Source: Mucilaginibacter gossypiicola (GTDB taxonomy: Bacteria; Bacteroidota; Bacteroidia; Sphingobacteriales; Sphingobacteriaceae). From it: 64,000 bases of DNA. A model generated the notes under the pieces. It was given only the letters and a program-made list of their open reading frames with translations. It did not search any database and had not been told where the DNA came from. Below, piece after piece: positions 61,339-64,000 of this stretch; the first letter of the stretch is position 1; every line of letters begins with the position of its first letter. Made by a program: the position numbers and the translations under genes. Where the stretch lies: positions 62,001-126,000 of the forward strand of contig NZ_FOCL01000012.1 in NCBI RefSeq assembly GCF_900110105.1, in the 5' to 3' direction.

Positions 61339-61437
61339 ATGAAAACTCTACTTGCAATTCAATTGATCCATTTAGTTATGAAAGCCGCCGAACACGCCGT
61401 CGCTATCGCCCACTCAATTGGGCATTTAATAAAATAA
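61339..61437 (+). CDS. Small ORF, 32 residues (paralogue of the 59263 ORF)
   Basis: It encodes MKTLLAIQLIHLVMKAAEHA and then VAIAHSIGHLIK. It shares with the 59263 product the MKT start, hydrophobic N-terminal half, the EH pair at 18-19 followed by V, and a similar length. A CAATTTTG -7-like box (61303-61310) and the TTTACCG array lie upstream. Only a weak hairpin follows. Its four histidines could bind metal. Function unknown. Confidence 0.5.
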   Translation: MKTLLAIQLIHLVMKAAEHAVAIAHSIGHLIK

Positions 61438-61522
61438 TGTCCCGGCACCCCGAGGGCGCGTTATTTCATCTTTGTTAAATCAATAATAAACCATACATGT
61501 TATCCTTAAAAAGGGCGAGTAT

Positions 61523-61732
61523 ATGAAAGAAGGAGATGAAGTAACCTGGAAATGGGGAAAATCAGAAGCTGAAGGCCATATCGTTAAAAAACACAATGAG
61601 CCGATAAGCAAAACTATAAAAGGCGCAAAAGTTAAACGCAACGCCAGCAAAGAGGAGCCCGCTTATGAAATTGAACAGAAAAACGGCAGCAAAGTGCTGA
61701 AATCTGAAAGTGAAATAAGCAAGAAACGTTAA
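61523..61732 (+). CDS. DUF2945 (HVA1-type TUDOR-like) small protein
   Basis: The 69-residue basic protein begins MKEGDEVTWKWGKSEAEGHIVKK, the family signature (a small beta-barrel), and has EEPAYEIEQKNGSKVLKSESE. Family members are widespread in soil bacteria and fungi with no settled function; charge and fold suggest nucleic-acid or protein contact. It may be terminated by a weak hairpin (AGCCC/GGGCT) near 61757-61780. Confidence 0.8.
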   Translation: MKEGDEVTWKWGKSEAEGHIVKKHNEPISKTIKGAKVKRNASKEEPAYEIEQKNGSKVLKSESEISKKR

Positions 61733-61815
61733 ACTTTTGCGGATAATATTATAAGCCCGGTTGATAAGCATCAGGGCTCTTTTGCTTAATATACTTCTAC
61801 ACTAAATTATAAAAA

Positions 61816-61899
61816 ACGTCATTGCGAGGAACGAAGCAATCCCCTATAAGCAAAGCCGCCCTGTATAGTTCGCGATTGCTTCGTTCCTCGCAATGACGT
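61816..61899. repeat. TGTCATTGCGAG palindromic repeat, copy F (variant ends)
   Basis: An 84-bp copy with ends ACGTCATTGCGAGG/CCTCGCAATGACGT, one base different from the others at each end. The arms pair perfectly for 26 bases and both are of the GAACGAAGCAATC subtype. Confidence 0.85.
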
Positions 61900-61989
61900 T
61901 TAATTGAAAACTCCGCCTTTCACCGTAAAAATTCTGTACTTCGCCGAAAAACTCATGGTTATTTCATTAATGTGATGCATTTTTACCCT

Positions 61990-62754
61990 ATGACAAAACA
62001 ACCTATCATCACTGTAAACAACCTGGTAAAAAACTATGGCGATTTTGCAGCCGTTAAAGGCATTAGTTTTGAAGTTTATGAAGGCGAAATCTTCGGTCTG
62101 CTTGGCCCTAACGGTGCCGGTAAAACAACTACCCTCGAAATTATAGAAACCCTTCGTGATAAAACATCGGGCAGCATCATTGTTGATGGCTTTGATATTG
62201 AAACTGATGCCGATAGCATCAAAAAACGCATAGGCGTACAGTTACAGGCCGCCGGATATTACCCTAACCTCAACCTTTCGGAGCTCATCGTATTGTTTTC
62301 AGGCCTGTACGGCATCGATAAGACACCGATGGAGATGCTGGAAAAAGTAGCGCTTACTGATAAGGCTAAGGCTAAATATAAAGACCTTTCGGGCGGGCAA
62401 AAGCAACGTTTTTCAATAGCCACTACCCTCATCAATAACCCAAGGATCATATTTTTGGATGAACCCACAACAGGGCTCGACCCGCAGGCCCGCCGCAACC
62501 TATGGGATTTGATCCGCGAGATCCGTGACCAGGGAACTACGGTAGTAATTACTACCCACTACATGGATGAAGCCGAAGTACTGTGCGACCGGGTTGCCTT
62601 TGTGGATGGCGGCCATATCATCGGCATTGATACCCCCGATCATTTTATTGACGAGTTGGTAGCCTCAGGCTTTGAGCGTAAAAAGCAGGTAAAACTCGCT
62701 AACCTCGAAGACGTATTCATCAACCTTACCGGTAAAGAATGGCGGGAGGGGTAA
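61990..62754 (+). CDS. ABC transporter ATP-binding protein (ABC-2/DrrA type)
   Basis: ATG at 61990 (MTKQPIITVNNLVKNYGD) is preferred; the frame opens at a GTG 18 bases earlier, with an ATG at 61975 also possible. The 254-residue ATPase has Walker A GLLGPNGAGKTTTLE, the Q-loop in VQLQAAGYY, signature DLSGGQKQRFSIA, Walker B IIFLDEPTTGLDP and the H-loop TTHYMDEAE. It pairs with the permease 96 bp downstream. The substrate is unknown; exporters of this kind often move lipids, drugs or Na+. Confidence 0.95.
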   Translation: MTKQPIITVNNLVKNYGDFAAVKGISFEVYEGEIFGLLGPNGAGKTTTLEIIETLRDKTSGSIIVDGFDIETDADSIKKRIGVQLQAAGYYPNLNLSELIVLFSGLYGIDKTPMEMLEKVALTDKAKAKYKDLSGGQKQRFSIATTLINNPRIIFLDEPTTGLDPQARRNLWDLIREIRDQGTTVVITTHYMDEAEVLCDRVAFVDGGHIIGIDTPDHFIDELVASGFERKKQVKLANLEDVFINLTGKEWREG

Positions 62755-62850
62755 GCCCCCCAGCCCCCTAAAAGGGGAGCCAGTATGCAGTTTTGAGTTT
62801 GCAGTGGCAGTAAATATCCGGGCCAAATGAACTAATGAACCATTGAACTA

Positions 62851-63975
62851 ATGAACAAACCTTACAGCAATACAAAAGCAACCCTGGCTATTGCCCGGGC
62901 AAGTTTCCGGTCGATATTACGCAGCCCTTCGGCGGTGGTGTTTACACTGGCTTTCCCGTTAATATTTATCATTGTTTTTGCCAATATTGGCGGGGGCGGT
63001 ATGTCGATAGATGTGGGCGTAGCCAAAGGCAGCGATACATCGGCCAGCAACCCGGTTTACATGGCGCTGAAAAAAAACAAGATCATGCACCTCATCAATG
63101 ATCAAACCGCCGATGAGATGAGCAAAAACCTGGCAAAGGGCAATATAGATGCCATTCTTGACCTTAAGCCATTTGCCCCGCCAGCAGCCATGACCGTACA
63201 CGTGCAGTACAGCCAGGCATCGGGCGATAAAGGCAGCGTGCTTAAGTCGGCGTTGAATAATATCTTTTACCGTATTCAATCGGAAGAGTTAAAGCGTATT
63301 CAATCATATACCACAGTTCAAGTACCTAAATTAATCGATCTTAAAGAGGAAACTATAAGCGGTCGCCCGTATAAATATATCGACTTTATATTACCGGGCC
63401 AGTTAGGGTTTTCGCTACTGAGCAGCGGTGTATTTGGTACCGCTTTCGTATTTCTGAGCTTACGGTTAACGCTGGTTATCAAGCGTTTTTTTGCCACGCC
63501 TGTTAAGCGTTACAGCATTGTTTTGGGCGAGGCTATTGCAAGGCTGGCTTTTTCATTGTTAGGCTCACTGTTTATCATTCTTATTGGGCATTACATGTTT
63601 GGCTTCACGCTGATCCATGGTGTTACAACCGTACTTAATATGCTGGTGCTATCGGCCATTGGCCTGATCATTTTTATGGGCTTTGGCTTTACCGTATCCG
63701 GCATTGCCAAAAATGAAAGCTCGGTGCCGCCGCTTTCCAATATTATTACATTGCCGCAATTCCTGCTTTCAGGTACGTTTTTTTCAATCACCGCCTTCCC
63801 AAATTGGCTGCAGTATATCAGCAAAGTGTTACCGCTTACGCACTTAAATGATGCTATGCGTAAGGTAGCATTTGAAGGGGCTGGCTTAGGCGATGTTACC
63901 CACCAGTTGCTGATACTTTTTGCATGGTTTATCGGCATTTATGCTGTTGCAGTGAAAACATTTAAATGGGAATAG
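62851..63975 (+). CDS. ABC-2 type transporter permease
   Basis: The 374-residue protein has one N-terminal helix (SAVVFTLAFPLIFIIVFANIG), a large extracytoplasmic domain (about 45-175) and five C-terminal helices ending IGIYAVAVKTFKWE. The arrangement matches the YhgE/DrrB-like ABC-2 family with a long first loop. It forms an exporter with the upstream ATPase. Confidence 0.92.
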   Translation: MNKPYSNTKATLAIARASFRSILRSPSAVVFTLAFPLIFIIVFANIGGGGMSIDVGVAKGSDTSASNPVYMALKKNKIMHLINDQTADEMSKNLAKGNIDAILDLKPFAPPAAMTVHVQYSQASGDKGSVLKSALNNIFYRIQSEELKRIQSYTTVQVPKLIDLKEETISGRPYKYIDFILPGQLGFSLLSSGVFGTAFVFLSLRLTLVIKRFFATPVKRYSIVLGEAIARLAFSLLGSLFIILIGHYMFGFTLIHGVTTVLNMLVLSAIGLIIFMGFGFTVSGIAKNESSVPPLSNIITLPQFLLSGTFFSITAFPNWLQYISKVLPLTHLNDAMRKVAFEGAGLGDVTHQLLILFAWFIGIYAVAVKTFKWE

Positions 63976-64000
63976 CGGGAAAGACGCAAGACTTTTAGAA

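Noticed and set aside
61562..61771. 69-codon minus-strand frame opposite the DUF2945 gene
   Set aside because: It is an antisense shadow of a recognisable small protein; its phenylalanine-rich composition reflects the lysine-rich sense strand.

Overview
The window is chromosomal DNA of a Bacteroidota species. It is most likely a member of the Sphingobacteriaceae close to Mucilaginibacter or Pedobacter; this placement is an inference from gene families and style, not from a marker gene. Supporting signs are -7 promoter boxes of the TAnnTTTG type, weak Shine-Dalgarno sequences, a 286-residue primary sigma factor without region 1.1, a secreted glycoside hydrolase cluster feeding an AraBAD-type pathway, and many intergenic hairpin repeats. 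No rRNA, tRNA, prophage, CRISPR array or transposase gene was seen.

Layout. (1) 2-2248: the 3' part of a secreted FG-GAP/UnbV protein cut by the window edge. (2) 2592-20964, all on the minus strand: an arabinan/arabinose utilisation locus. araB-araD-GH27-araA is one tight unit, a Na+/sugar symporter and transaldolase form a second, and mutarotase-GH51-GH43 arabinanase a third, followed by another GH43, a GH2 enzyme and, upstream, a non-canonical arabinose/fucose-type isomerase. An AraC regulator (21130-22026) and a further secreted GH43 enzyme (22147-23640) follow on the plus strand. Side chains and arabinan are cut outside the cytoplasm, arabinose enters through the symporter, is isomerised, phosphorylated and epimerised to xylulose 5-phosphate, and transaldolase links it to the pentose phosphate pathway. 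No SusC/SusD pair is present in the window. (3) 24021-30124: small accessory genes (YbhB/PEBP protein, AraC regulator, alpha/beta hydrolase, NAD(P)-binding protein) and an AsmA-like protein. (4) 30456-48755: housekeeping genes: primary sigma factor, carA, panB, an RluA pseudouridine synthase, dlgD, purN, purH, the rod-shape operon mreB-mreC-mreD-mrdA-rodA, and tdk. Among them lies a toxin-antitoxin pair whose PIN toxin is broken by an in-frame stop. (5) 49047-63975: a FecA-like TonB receptor, a NACHT-type STAND NTPase, DUF6607/DUF6686 proteins, an AraC regulator with a siderophore-interacting flavoprotein, a DUF2945 protein and an ABC-2 exporter.

The least explained content is intergenic. Six copies of a TGTCATTGCGAG palindrome, two clusters of four small hairpins in conserved order, a 200-bp element with 21-bp perfect terminal inverted repeats, several other palindromes, and long self-complementary arrays of low-complexity words fill most gaps. 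The most system-like novelty is a pair of 31- and 32-residue open reading frames (59263-59358 and 61339-61437). They resemble each other, and both follow TTYACCG direct repeats spaced by two helical turns, which suggests small peptides under a common LytTR-like regulator.
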